The position numbers and the translations under genes are program-made. From Gammaproteobacteria bacterium (GTDB lineage: Bacteria > Pseudomonadota > Gammaproteobacteria > Pseudomonadales > Halieaceae), in assembly GCA_024742415.1 (NCBI GenBank), contig JANSYN010000004.1:267150-331149 (forward strand): a stretch of 64,000 nucleotides of DNA. Direction: 5' to 3'. The notes beneath the pieces were generated by a model, which made no database searches, had not been told where the DNA came from, and saw nothing but the letters and a program-made list of their open reading frames with translations. Below, one piece after another: positions 1 to 8,406 of this stretch (its first letter is position 1; every line of letters begins with the position of its first letter).

Positions 1-741
1 CTCGCCATGCCGTGGTGCGTGTTCTTAAGCCTCGCGGCGGTGATTGGTTCGCAGTCCCGTGGTGCTCTTATAGCGATTGCCGCGGTGGGCGCCTTTTATT
101 GGTGGCAATCCAAGAACAAAGTGCTGGCGGCGATTGTGTTCATGTTCCTGGGCCTGTTCGGTTACATTTTCATGCCTGCGAGCTGGCATGAACGCATGGC
201 TTCAATTACTGAGTACCAGGAAGATTCGTCCGCGATGGAGCGAATACGGGCTTGGGAATTCAGCATCAAGATCGCCAACGACCGTTTCACCGGCGGTGGT
301 TTTAACTCGTGGTCGATGGAGAACTATGCCAAGTACGTGCCCGAGGCGAAGCGTGCTTTCGTCGCGCACAGCATCTATTTCGGCGTGCTGGGAGATTCCG
401 GCTGGGTCGGCCTGGCGCTGTTCCTGGGCGTGCTTTTCCTGGTGTGGCGGCAGCTCAACCAGATAATAGCGGTAACGCGTGATGACCCCGACAGGGAAGA
501 CTTTAATTTCCTGGCGCGGATGTTAAAGATCAGCATGATCGCCTTTATGGCCGGTGGCTCTTTCCTCAGCCTGTCCTATTTCGACCTGGCCTGGCACATC
601 ATGGCGATGACGGTGGCGATGTCGCAGCTCACACGCGCCGATGGCAGCCCCGCGCGGCAGGAAAGAACAGCAAAGCGTGGTCCGCGCAGGCGTGGTGTTC
701 CGCAGCGTTCGCGCAGGCCAGGCATGTCGGTACGCTCATGA
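1..741 (+). CDS. O-antigen ligase-like membrane protein, XrtA-associated (5' end outside window)
   Basis: The reading frame is open to the left edge, and the 246 visible residues are only the C-terminal part of a protein that normally has about 400 or more, so the true start lies upstream. Several hydrophobic segments are visible (about residues 3-60, 130-152 and 175-205). Between them is a periplasmic-loop-like stretch containing ERIRAWEFSIKIA and a conserved HSIYFGVLGDSGWVGL. This matches the Wzy_C/O-antigen ligase family in the form annotated 'putative O-glycosylation ligase, exosortase A-associated'. It would join glycan chains to an acceptor at the outer face of the inner membrane. The last 35 residues are very basic and low in complexity. 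The stop overlaps the next start (ATGA), indicating one operon. Confidence 0.8.
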   Translation, partial: LAMPWCVFLSLAAVIGSQSRGALIAIAAVGAFYWWQSKNKVLAAIVFMFLGLFGYIFMPASWHERMASITEYQEDSSAMERIRAWEFSIKIANDRFTGGGFNSWSMENYAKYVPEAKRAFVAHSIYFGVLGDSGWVGLALFLGVLFLVWRQLNQIIAVTRDDPDREDFNFLARMLKISMIAFMAGGSFLSLSYFDLAWHIMAMTVAMSQLTRADGSPARQERTAKRGPRRRGVPQRSRRPGMSVRS

Positions 742-1721
742 GTGCGCCTGTGCTGAACATGGCCAGCCGTGTGGCAACCCGGTTACTGCCAGCGGCCAGG
801 CAGCAGCGGCTAACAATACTGATCTATCACAGGGTGCTGCCGCAGTCCGACCCCATGCGGCCCGATGAGCCGACGGTGGAGGTGTTCGACTGGCAGATGC
901 GGGTCTTGCGCCATGCCTTTAACCCGCTGTCTTTGATGGAGGCTGTGGAAGCTCTCGCCGCCGGAACACTGCCCGAGAGGGCAGTCTGCGTGACCTTTGA
1001 CGACGGCTATGCGGATAACGAAACCTGTGCATTACCCATTCTGCAGAAGTATCAGATCCCCGCGAGCGTCTTTGTCAGTACCGGTTTTCTCAACGGCGGC
1101 CGCATGTTTAACGACTCAGTGATCGAAGCGGTACGAGGGTTTACCTCAGATTCCCTCGACCTGCGGGACCTCGGCCTGGAGGTCTACCCGCTGGTTGACT
1201 GGCCTGCCCGCCTGCGCTGCGCCGAACAGATTCTGCACGCTATCAAGCACCTGGAACCGCATGAACGATCCGCCGTGGTGGGGCAGATCACGCGCGATTC
1301 TACAGCGCTTCCCGAGGACCTGATGATGACGGATGCACAGGTCCGCAACCTGGCCGACAACGGGGTTTACATCGGTGCGCATACGGTGAACCACCCCATA
1401 CTGGCCAGCACAGCGGCGGTGCAGGCGCGCGCCGAAATCGCGCAAAGCAAGCAGCAGCTCGAGGAGCTCTTGCAGCGTCCGGTGCAGGCGTTCGCCTATC
1501 CCAACGGCAAGCCCGGAGCGGACTACCGCCCTGAACACCGGGACATGGTTGGCGATCTGGGGTTCGATACGGCCCTGGCAACGCACTGGGGCGCAGCGGC
1601 GGCGGCCAGTGACCCACTGCAACTGCCGCGGTTCACGCCCTGGGACAGGACACAATGGCGGTTTATGCTGCGTCTGCTGTTGAACTATCGTCGACTTGAC
1701 CCGCTGTTAGGGTCGTCGTAG
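738..1721 (+). CDS. Polysaccharide deacetylase (NodB homology)
   Basis: A 327-residue protein of carbohydrate esterase family 4 type. It has the NodB metal/catalytic motif TFDDGYADN at residues 86-94 and the second metal motif HTVNHP at 215-220, followed by a FAYPNGKPG loop. Such enzymes remove N-acetyl groups from amino sugars in extracellular polysaccharide. There is no clear signal peptide, only an amphipathic N terminus, as in many XrtA-linked deacetylases. It starts on the ATGA overlap with the ligase-like gene, so both are probably made from one transcript. The key aspartates and histidines look intact. The exact substrate cannot be read from the sequence. Confidence 0.85.
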   Translation: MSAPVLNMASRVATRLLPAARQQRLTILIYHRVLPQSDPMRPDEPTVEVFDWQMRVLRHAFNPLSLMEAVEALAAGTLPERAVCVTFDDGYADNETCALPILQKYQIPASVFVSTGFLNGGRMFNDSVIEAVRGFTSDSLDLRDLGLEVYPLVDWPARLRCAEQILHAIKHLEPHERSAVVGQITRDSTALPEDLMMTDAQVRNLADNGVYIGAHTVNHPILASTAAVQARAEIAQSKQQLEELLQRPVQAFAYPNGKPGADYRPEHRDMVGDLGFDTALATHWGAAAAASDPLQLPRFTPWDRTQWRFMLRLLLNYRRLDPLLGSS

Positions 1722-1864
1722 AGCAGGCGGCGCTGGTCATCTACGCAAGCGAGGCTTGATTGATGCGCGGCCGCGTCAGGACGCCGTGATAATCGCCGTC
1801 AGCAGGGACACCGACAGAATGCGATTCACGATTGTATGTCTTGCCAAGGCTGTTGATTCAAGCG

Positions 1865-2776
1865 CTAGGGTTGTAGTGTGTTCTGCCCGGTAGCAGGCTC
1901 AGGGTCGGCATCAGCGGTGCGCTGTGCGGCTGCGGGTTGCAGTGCGCCGGAGGCTGCCGCTGGTGCGGAGGGCGTCGCTTCGGCCTGAGGCTCGCTGGGA
2001 TCGGCCTTTGCGGCTTCCAGCTCGGCCTGGGCGTCCAGGTAGGCCTTGATTTTTTGAAGTTCCTCGGCACTGGGCTTCCATTTTCCAGCGGCGACCAGCT
2101 TGTTTTTCAGGCCTGGCAGGGTCAACCCGGCGTCATAAAGCGTGCGGGCCATTGTCATTGCCTCATCATAGCGCTTCATTTTCACCAGTAGCAGCGCCGT
2201 GTTGTAGTGGAGCATGGCGTCGTTTGGGTAAAGCTGCAGTGCTTTGAGATTGGCTTCCAGCGCCTCGGGGAAGCGCCCCTTTTTGTGCATGTAATAGCCG
2301 TAGAGCCGGTAGGGTACGCCGTCCCTCGGGTTGTAGTTCATCGCGCGCTGCAGATAGCACTCCGCCGGTACACCGTGTTCATCTGCCGGCCACTTCTTGA
2401 ACCGCATGCTGTACTGCACCGACGTATTCAGGGCGCGATGGTGGTTGGGGAAAGAGCGCAGCACAAAGTCCAGATCATCCATCATGCGGCCGGTCTTGCC
2501 GGCGATGCCCTGTTCTACCTCGGGCGGAAAGTGGGCAGTTTCGATCATGTTGAGCTTGCCCATCATGGTGTGGCGCTGCAGGTAATCAAAGGGACCACCG
2601 CCGGGCGACGGCCGCGGATTCGCGCATTTCTTTCCATCGAGTTGCTTGCCTACCCAGGGCGCGGGTGGATTGGCGGCGTTGGCCCCCAGCGGCGCTGAGA
2701 CGCCGTACACAAGCCCGGCGATCAGTACCAGCGCCATGAGCGGCGTGAAGCGTGTTGGTGCGCTGTTGGTTTTCAT
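1865..2776 (-). CDS. Secreted tetratricopeptide-repeat protein
   Basis: A 303-residue protein with an N-terminal signal peptide (hydrophobic core about residues 12-30, cleavage likely after GANA). TPR-like helices at about 120-215 include the paired pattern PEALEANLKALQLYPND and a following YDEAMTMARTLYD. The C-terminal 55 residues are an Ala/Pro/Gln-rich tail. It is probably periplasmic and acts in protein-protein contact. Its ATG overlaps the stop of the KamA-like gene by four bases, so the two are co-transcribed and translationally coupled. I do not recognise a specific family beyond TPR. Confidence 0.75.
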   Translation of the reverse strand: MKTNSAPTRFTPLMALVLIAGLVYGVSAPLGANAANPPAPWVGKQLDGKKCANPRPSPGGGPFDYLQRHTMMGKLNMIETAHFPPEVEQGIAGKTGRMMDDLDFVLRSFPNHHRALNTSVQYSMRFKKWPADEHGVPAECYLQRAMNYNPRDGVPYRLYGYYMHKKGRFPEALEANLKALQLYPNDAMLHYNTALLLVKMKRYDEAMTMARTLYDAGLTLPGLKNKLVAAGKWKPSAEELQKIKAYLDAQAELEAAKADPSEPQAEATPSAPAAASGALQPAAAQRTADADPEPATGQNTLQP

Positions 2777-4158
2777 GGGTGTATGCGGCCTTCATGCATC
2801 GCGGCATATTCCTGTTCAAAAAAGAACTGTTCCTGGCCAAACGCGGGTTTCAGATCGTCCAGCCAATAGGCCTGCTCGTCATAGGCGGCGAAGAAGGGCC
2901 GGTGCGTCCATTCGGGATTGCGGGCCTGCAGAAAGCGTAACACGAACACTTTCTCACCATGAATTTCGGCAAAGCCCTGAATCTCGACTTTACCCGGACC
3001 TGCTGACATCACCGGGCCCCTGGCGGTGCGCCCGATACCCGAGACCTGTCGAATAGCGTCCCGGTAGATTTCGAAGACGCGCACCAGCGGCACCTCGAAG
3101 TACTGGCTGGCTCCGGTGTCGCGTTCGATAAACATATAGTAGGGAATGATGCCGCAGTTAACCTGCTGCTTCCAGGTGCGCGCCCAGTCATCAGCGTTGT
3201 CATTGATGTGGGCCAGCAGCGGTGCCTGGCTGCGAATCTCTACGCCAGCGCGTCGCACCCGCTCTATAGCGGCGCGAGCAATGTCTGTTTCCATCTCGCG
3301 CCAGTGGTTGAAGTGCGCCATCAAGGCGACGTGTTTCCCGGCACGAATCAGTCTTGTGAACAGGCTGATCAATTCAGCGGCGTCGTCGTCGCTGACAAAA
3401 CGCTGCGGCCAGAAGGTCAGTGCCTTTGTGCCGATGCGGATGGTACGAATGTGGTCATACTCCGGCGCTGTGAGCGGGTCAAGATAGGCGGCAAGGTGCT
3501 TGGTTTTCATCACCATCGGGTCACCACCGGTCACCAGCAGATCTGACACCTCAGTGTGCCGGGCAAGATAGCCGTGCATCGCCGCCGCTTCAGTGCTGGC
3601 CATGCGCAGGTCTTTATCGCCTACAAACTGGGCCCAGCGAAAGCAGAACGTGCAGTAGCTGTGGCAGGTCTGGCCCTGGCCGGGGAAGAACAAAACGGTT
3701 TCGCGATACTTGTGCTGCAGACCGTTGAGCTTTGTGCCGGACAGTTCGTCCAGCGGGATATTCAGCTCCATCTGGCCGGCAGGGTGGGGGTTCAGCTGAG
3801 CGCGTAACGATTTCGCCAGTGCGTGTATTTCGGCGCTGGCCGCGCCCGACTTCAGTAGCGCAGCCATTTGCTCATACATCGGGGCAGGCAGCATGGCTTT
3901 TTGCGGAAACGTCAGCTGGTACAGGGGATCTTCCGGTACTTTCGTCCAGTCGATCAGTTCCTCAATGACATAGCGATTGACCCGGAATGGCAAAATGGAA
4001 GACACCACCAGCATCTCGAAGCGTGTGTCATCTGATAGCGCCTGCAGTTGCTCAATGCGCTGCAAGTCTTTCTGGGTGTAAACCTTAAACCTGTGGCGTT
4101 CGTCGACCGCGATGACGTCGTCGAGAAAGTTATCTTCAACTGTAGTTATTCGGTTCAT
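2773..4158 (-). CDS. KamA-family radical SAM enzyme (lysine/glutamate 2,3-aminomutase-like)
   Basis: A 461-residue protein with the radical SAM cluster motif CHSYCTFC (cysteines 165, 169 and 172). The downstream LLVTGGDPMVMK is typical of KamA proteins, and a glycine-rich AGPGK near residue 365 corresponds to the pyridoxal-phosphate lysine. The family moves an amino group from C2 to C3 of an amino acid, using SAM, a 4Fe-4S cluster and PLP. The length is much greater than EpmB (about 340 residues), so it is unlikely to be the EF-P modifier. Whether lysine, glutamate or another amino acid is the substrate cannot be decided here. A beta-amino acid could serve as osmolyte or building block; its place beside an ACP/ligase module is suggestive only. 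Confidence 0.8.
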   Translation of the reverse strand: MNRITTVEDNFLDDVIAVDERHRFKVYTQKDLQRIEQLQALSDDTRFEMLVVSSILPFRVNRYVIEELIDWTKVPEDPLYQLTFPQKAMLPAPMYEQMAALLKSGAASAEIHALAKSLRAQLNPHPAGQMELNIPLDELSGTKLNGLQHKYRETVLFFPGQGQTCHSYCTFCFRWAQFVGDKDLRMASTEAAAMHGYLARHTEVSDLLVTGGDPMVMKTKHLAAYLDPLTAPEYDHIRTIRIGTKALTFWPQRFVSDDDAAELISLFTRLIRAGKHVALMAHFNHWREMETDIARAAIERVRRAGVEIRSQAPLLAHINDNADDWARTWKQQVNCGIIPYYMFIERDTGASQYFEVPLVRVFEIYRDAIRQVSGIGRTARGPVMSAGPGKVEIQGFAEIHGEKVFVLRFLQARNPEWTHRPFFAAYDEQAYWLDDLKPAFGQEQFFFEQEYAAMHEGRIHP

Positions 4159-4689
4159 AGTCTAGGTTTGCTGGTACTCAATGGCACGGTAGTGCCGGTT
4201 AGGCAAATTCTGCCTGTTGCCCGGGCAGGCAGGACGCGCGCTGTACAACCTCCGCATGACACGCCGTGCAGGATTACCGGCGGGCGGGTGGGTAGGTGGT
4301 GTGTAACGGCTATGCATGAAAGACCACGTTTAATGACTGACTGTTAATGGCTTACAGTTCACGATTGACTATGCGTTGTCCAAACCAGCGTGCCGGAAGC
4401 CGGACGCTGGCTCTTCATCCCGGTAAATCGTCGTTCAAGCATAAATTACTGCAGGTTACTGTGCCAGTCGTACAGCGGGCTTTTTCCAGTATGAGACTTG
4501 GCGCACAAATCGGAAGATCTGTTATTTTAGGGGTTATTTCACGCCCCAAAGCCCGATGTTCGGGGTATTCAACCGCACCATACTGCAATAATATGCGCCC
4601 TGCGCCCGTGCGATTGAAGACGCCTTTTGCGGGTTGCACGGCTGCGACAAGCCGGCTTGACCGTGATCATTTGACAAGGGGATTTCGCC
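4159..4689. other. Intergenic region between divergent KamA-like and ACP genes
   Basis: About 530 bases without a convincing gene separate two divergent units, so promoters for both directions should lie here. Visible structure includes a palindromic GGCAC-GGTA-GTGCC at about 4185-4198, an 11-bp bulged hairpin at 4385-4410, and a short GGGG...CCCC inverted repeat near 4530-4548. A strong ribosome site, AAGGGG, sits just before the ACP start. I found no convincing sigma-54 -24/-12 or sigma-70 pair. Confidence 0.5.
4385..4410. repeat. Hairpin-forming inverted repeat
   Basis: CCAGCGT(G)CCGG and CCGGACGCTGG pair over 11 bp with one bulged G and a three-base loop. No T-tract follows on either strand, so it is not an intrinsic terminator. 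It lies in the divergent intergenic region, about 280 bases before the ACP gene. Confidence 0.5.
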
Positions 4690-4935
4690 ATGAGTGCATT
4701 GGATGTGGCCATCAGGATACTCGCTTCGAACCTGCAGATAGACCGCGAGGAACTGGATGCCGACACCGAGATACTCGGGAACTTTCCGGAGTTCAACTCA
4801 TTGACCATTGTCGGCATTGTCAGTGCCATCGAGGAGGAACTGGACTGCGTTATCGAAGATGACGAAATCAATACCGAGATATTTGCCACGGTGGAAGACC
4901 TGGCAGACTTTATCCAGTCCAAGTCTGAAGACTAG
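4690..4935 (+). CDS. Acyl carrier protein 1, XrtA system-associated
   Basis: An 81-residue acidic protein with the four-helix acyl carrier fold pattern. The phosphopantetheine site is Ser37 in the context EFNSLTIVGI; the usual DSL is NSL here. A charged helix IEEELDCVIEDDEI follows. An AAGGGG ribosome site lies eight bases before ATG. It stands directly upstream of an AMP-forming ligase and hydrolase 2, the arrangement known for the exosortase A-associated ACP. It would carry an acyl or amino-acyl group as a thioester for the module. The aspartate-to-asparagine change next to the serine is unusual and might alter recognition by the phosphopantetheinyl transferase. Confidence 0.85.
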   Translation: MSALDVAIRILASNLQIDREELDADTEILGNFPEFNSLTIVGIVSAIEEELDCVIEDDEINTEIFATVEDLADFIQSKSED

Positions 4936-5049
4936 CCATTGCCATTGTATGGCCTGCAAGGTGTCCTTTGGGCGCGGCAGGCCACCTTGCCCAGGCCGTG
5001 CTGCCTTTGATAGCCAGTGTGAACCGGACGCTCCCTAGTTGAGATAAGT

Positions 5050-6651
5050 ATGTTGAACCAGAAAATACGCTTGTTACATGAACTGGTGGCGCACCGCGCC
5101 CTGTCCCATCCTGACGCTTTGGCCCTGCTGCACAAGGACGACACGCTCACATTTTCACAGTTGCAATCCCGGGTGGAGTCTGTGGCAAGCGGGCTTGTGG
5201 CCCTTGGGCTGAATCCCGATGACCGTGTGGCAATCTACCTTCCCAAGCAGTTTGAAACCGTGATTGGTTTCTTCGCGGCGGCGGCAGCGGGCGGTGTGTC
5301 AGTGCCGGTAAATCCCATGCTGAAGCCGCAGCAGGTTGGCCACATCCTGCGCGACTGTAATGTGCGTGTGCTGATCACCTCGGCGCAGCGCCTCAAGCAA
5401 CTGGAGAGTGTGATCCAGGGCTGCCCTGATCTTGAAGCGATCATTCTTACTACTGAACGCAAGCCTGATGCGCCAGAACTGGCCACACGGCTACTGGGTT
5501 GGGACGATGTACAGGGTGACGGCTCTGCGGCGTGTCATGAGCGCATTGATGTCGATATGGCAGCCATACTCTATACATCGGGCAGTACCGGGTCGCCAAA
5601 GGGGGTTGTACTGTCTCACGCCAATATGGTTGCCGCTGCTGAGAGCAGTGCAGAGTTTTTGCGGTTGTCGCAGGCAGATCGCCTGCTCGCCGTACTGCCC
5701 CTGAGTTTTGACTATGGCTTGAGTCAACTCACCACCGCCTATTTTGTAGGCGCCTCTGTGGTGTTGATGGACTTCCTGTTGGCCAAAGAGGTGGTTGCCG
5801 CGGTGGCCAGGTATTCGATCACCGGAATCTCTGCAGTACCCCCTATATGGAACCAACTCGCGATACTGGATTGGCCTCCCGAGGCCGTCGCCAGCATGCG
5901 CTACCTGACCACCTCGGGCGGTGCCGCGCAGCGCTCTACCTTGTTGCGACTCAAAGAGGCGTTGCCATCGACGGGAATTTACCAGATGTATGGTTTGACA
6001 GAGGCGTTTCGTTCATCTTACTTGCCGCCGGAGGAGTTCGATCGACGCCCGGGCAGCGTGGGCAAGGCATTGCCGAACGTAGAGTTAATGGTGGTCAGGC
6101 CGGACGGGTCCCGCTGTGATCCGGATGAACCCGGCGAGTTGGTGCACCGGGGTTCGCTGGTGGCCATGGGCTACTGGAATGACCCGCAGCGCACTGCGCA
6201 GCGTTTTCGTGAGGCCCCCGGACAGCCCCAGGGGATTCCTCTGCGTGAGATGGCAGTATGGTCTGGCGACCAGATGCGTATGGATGCCGAGGGTTACCTG
6301 TACTTTGAAAGCCGGCAGGATGAAATGATCAAGACCTCCGGTTATCGCGTCAGCCCAACAGAAGTGGAGGAGGTCGTCTTCGCGTCCGGCCTGGTGACTG
6401 AAGCAGTGGCCGTTGGTGTCACGCACCCCGAGCTGGGGCAGGCCATTGTGCTGCTGGTAGAGACAGGCGCTGATGCCGACGTTGAGGTGGCGGCCATACT
6501 GAAGTACTGCCAGAAAGAACTGCCCAGTTTTATGGTGCCCGCCCATATCGAGATAGCGGCGGACTTGCCCAGAAACCCCAACGGCAAGATAGATCGCCCC
6601 AACCTGCGGGCGCGTTACTCGGACTTTTTTACCCGAGAATCCTCGCAGTAG
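5050..6651 (+). CDS. Acyl-CoA ligase (AMP-forming), XrtA system-associated
   Basis: A 533-residue adenylate-forming enzyme. It has the phosphate-binding motif ILYTSGSTGSPKG (residues 173-185), the A5 motif YQMYGLTEA, the hinge GYRVSPTEVEE and the catalytic lysine in NPNGK (Lys513), all intact. It activates a carboxylic acid as acyl-AMP and transfers it to a thiol, most simply the phosphopantetheine of the ACP encoded 114 bases upstream. This corresponds to the family called 'acyl-CoA ligase (AMP-forming), exosortase A-associated'. Only one ligase is present for two ACPs in the window. The acyl substrate is unknown. Confidence 0.88.
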   Translation: MLNQKIRLLHELVAHRALSHPDALALLHKDDTLTFSQLQSRVESVASGLVALGLNPDDRVAIYLPKQFETVIGFFAAAAAGGVSVPVNPMLKPQQVGHILRDCNVRVLITSAQRLKQLESVIQGCPDLEAIILTTERKPDAPELATRLLGWDDVQGDGSAACHERIDVDMAAILYTSGSTGSPKGVVLSHANMVAAAESSAEFLRLSQADRLLAVLPLSFDYGLSQLTTAYFVGASVVLMDFLLAKEVVAAVARYSITGISAVPPIWNQLAILDWPPEAVASMRYLTTSGGAAQRSTLLRLKEALPSTGIYQMYGLTEAFRSSYLPPEEFDRRPGSVGKALPNVELMVVRPDGSRCDPDEPGELVHRGSLVAMGYWNDPQRTAQRFREAPGQPQGIPLREMAVWSGDQMRMDAEGYLYFESRQDEMIKTSGYRVSPTEVEEVVFASGLVTEAVAVGVTHPELGQAIVLLVETGADADVEVAAILKYCQKELPSFMVPAHIEIAADLPRNPNGKIDRPNLRARYSDFFTRESSQ

Positions 6652-6733
6652 CACGCGCCAGTATGCAGGGGCCAGTGGTATCAAATAACGGGCGTGGCGT
6701 CTGCGCGTCGCTGTCCATTCAGGGAGTTGCCTT

Positions 6734-7564
6734 ATGACAGCAACAGATGTGACACTCCAGCCGCGTTTTTTGGGCGGTGAAGGCAGTCGGCATTTTACCC
6801 TGACCTTCGAATCGCATGGCGCAGCCCGCGGACATATTGTGTTTTTGCCGCCCTTTGCCGAGGAGATGAATCGTTGCAGGGCGCTGGTGGCGCAGCAGGC
6901 CCGCGCATTTTGTGCGCTTGGGTACCACTGCACCCTGATTGACTTCTTCGGCACCGGTGACAGCGAAGGCGAACTTGCCGATGCCCGCCTTGCGCACTGG
7001 CAGCAGAACATCGACACGACTATCGATACAATTACCTCACAGTCGGCTTTGCCGGTGACACTGTGGGGGCTGCGCACGGGCGCCTTGATTGCGGCCGACT
7101 ACGCATCGCGAACCGCGCGTGATATCCAGCACATACTGATGTGGCAGCCGGTCACTTCAGGCAAACGCTATGTGGTGCAACTGCTGCGCCAGCGCGTTGC
7201 GTCGCTGGCCAACAGTGGCCTGCCGGCAGAGACAACCGCACAAATTCGCCAGCGCCTGGGTGATGGTCAAACCGTGGAGGTATCGGGCTATGTTCTGGGC
7301 GGGGGCATCGTTGCGGATCTGGAATCCCTGACGCTTTCAGACACCACACCGCGCTGTGCGGGCAGCGTGTTCTGGCTGGAGCATGCGGACAGCGAAGGTG
7401 AGCCCCTGTCGGCCGGTGCCCAAAAAGCGGTCGATAAACTCGCGCAGGGCAGCACCGAGGTGCAGGTCCACACCTTCAGCGGTGCCCCGGTGTGGCAATT
7501 GCACAAGCGCGACCACGCCCCACGCCTGCTGGAGATCTCCACCGGTTTGTTCAGCCGCGACTAG
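6734..7564 (+). CDS. Hydrolase 2, XrtA system-associated (copy A)
   Basis: A 276-residue alpha/beta-hydrolase-fold protein with the family features FLPPFAEEMNRCR (38-50), a GTGDSEGE turn (73-80) and LWGLRTGA at the nucleophile elbow. In the usual GxSxG pattern the third position would be Ser; here it is Arg114, as in the second copy at 15167. Either this is normal for the family, or these proteins do not work as serine hydrolases. An AGGGAG ribosome site precedes ATG. It follows ACP1 and the acyl ligase on the same strand and likely acts on the ACP-bound product or supports hydrolase 1. Confidence 0.85.
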   Translation: MTATDVTLQPRFLGGEGSRHFTLTFESHGAARGHIVFLPPFAEEMNRCRALVAQQARAFCALGYHCTLIDFFGTGDSEGELADARLAHWQQNIDTTIDTITSQSALPVTLWGLRTGALIAADYASRTARDIQHILMWQPVTSGKRYVVQLLRQRVASLANSGLPAETTAQIRQRLGDGQTVEVSGYVLGGGIVADLESLTLSDTTPRCAGSVFWLEHADSEGEPLSAGAQKAVDKLAQGSTEVQVHTFSGAPVWQLHKRDHAPRLLEISTGLFSRD

Positions 7565-7583
7565 GGTCTCGCCCCGGTGGCCC

Positions 7584-8399
7584 TCAGGCGGTGTACTGTC
7601 CGTGCTCGCAGGCGTTGATCATTGTTTGCCTGACGCGGGTGTAAACCAGTTCCGCTTCCTCGACCAGGCCATGACTGATAGCGACAGTTTTGGTGTCATC
7701 CGCAATGCTGGTGGTGATTTGGCCGCTGCCCAGGCGTTCTGAGGTGTCACCGACACGTTCCTGTGAGGTCTTTTTCTGGATGTCATAGTCTGGACTGAGC
7801 GCAGGTGTCAAATCCAGCCACTGGGTCAGTGCTGCAAGTGTGTCTTGCGAATCCGATACCAAAGCCTGCGCGTCCATGTAAAAGAAGCCGCTGCGCATCG
7901 ACTGGGCCATGCGTTCAAGGGTGTTCAGCCGGCCGATGTAGTAGTCGGTTGCGTAGCGCGCGTCATTGAATTCATGGGAAGGGTCAACGTTCTCATAGAG
8001 CCGCAGGATGCTGGGTATGGTCTTGCCCGGTGGGCGCAGAGCGAATATGACCTGTGAACGTGGATGATCCAGCATCTCGGTGCTGATGGCATGATCGTTG
8101 TGCAGTATCTTGTCAAACATGTACCTGAACTTTGCCTTGGGCTGTTCATCACGAAAATACAGCAGCTTTTGTCGTACAAAGCTACGCCAGCTGTAGTAGC
8201 CCATATGCATCTCGTAGTAACCACAAATGGCCGGGTGGGAACCCATAATGTGGCCAAACAGGCTGGAGTAGGCACGCATATGACTGAGCATGAGAATGTG
8301 CTCGTGTCGTGAAAGTAATGTGTTGAATCGCCGCAGCTGTGCAACAAGGCTCATCGGGCCCGCTGCCTGCTCAGTGCTCTGTGACGGGGAAGGGCTCAC
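7584..8399 (-). CDS. Sulfotransferase-family protein
   Basis: A protein of about 271 residues with a sulfotransferase outline. An N-terminal strand-loop-helix LMLSHMRAYSSLFGHIMGSHP stands in place of the 5'-phosphosulfate loop. The 3'-phosphate region is VIFALRPPGKTIPSILRL at about 135-152, and the rest is helical. The family transfers sulfate from PAPS to sugar or lipid hydroxyls. The P-loop is divergent, so activity is not assured. The start may be GTG at 8399, seven bases after the upstream gene's stop, or ATG at 8354. It forms a two-gene minus-strand unit with the glycosyltransferase and is convergent with hydrolase 2A. Confidence 0.65.
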   Translation of the reverse strand: MSPSPSQSTEQAAGPMSLVAQLRRFNTLLSRHEHILMLSHMRAYSSLFGHIMGSHPAICGYYEMHMGYYSWRSFVRQKLLYFRDEQPKAKFRYMFDKILHNDHAISTEMLDHPRSQVIFALRPPGKTIPSILRLYENVDPSHEFNDARYATDYYIGRLNTLERMAQSMRSGFFYMDAQALVSDSQDTLAALTQWLDLTPALSPDYDIQKKTSQERVGDTSERLGSGQITTSIADDTKTVAISHGLVEEAELVYTRVRQTMINACEHGQYTA

Positions 8400-8406
8400 T
8401 CGACGC

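Noticed and set aside
4184..4201. Possible sigma-54 promoter (TGGCAC...)
   Set aside because: The -12 element should give GC ten bases after GG, but the sequence reads CC; the match is explained by a short palindrome.
6085..7077. Minus-strand frame of 330 codons
   Set aside because: It covers the ends of two well-supported plus-strand genes (acyl ligase and hydrolase 2) and has no recognisable domain.
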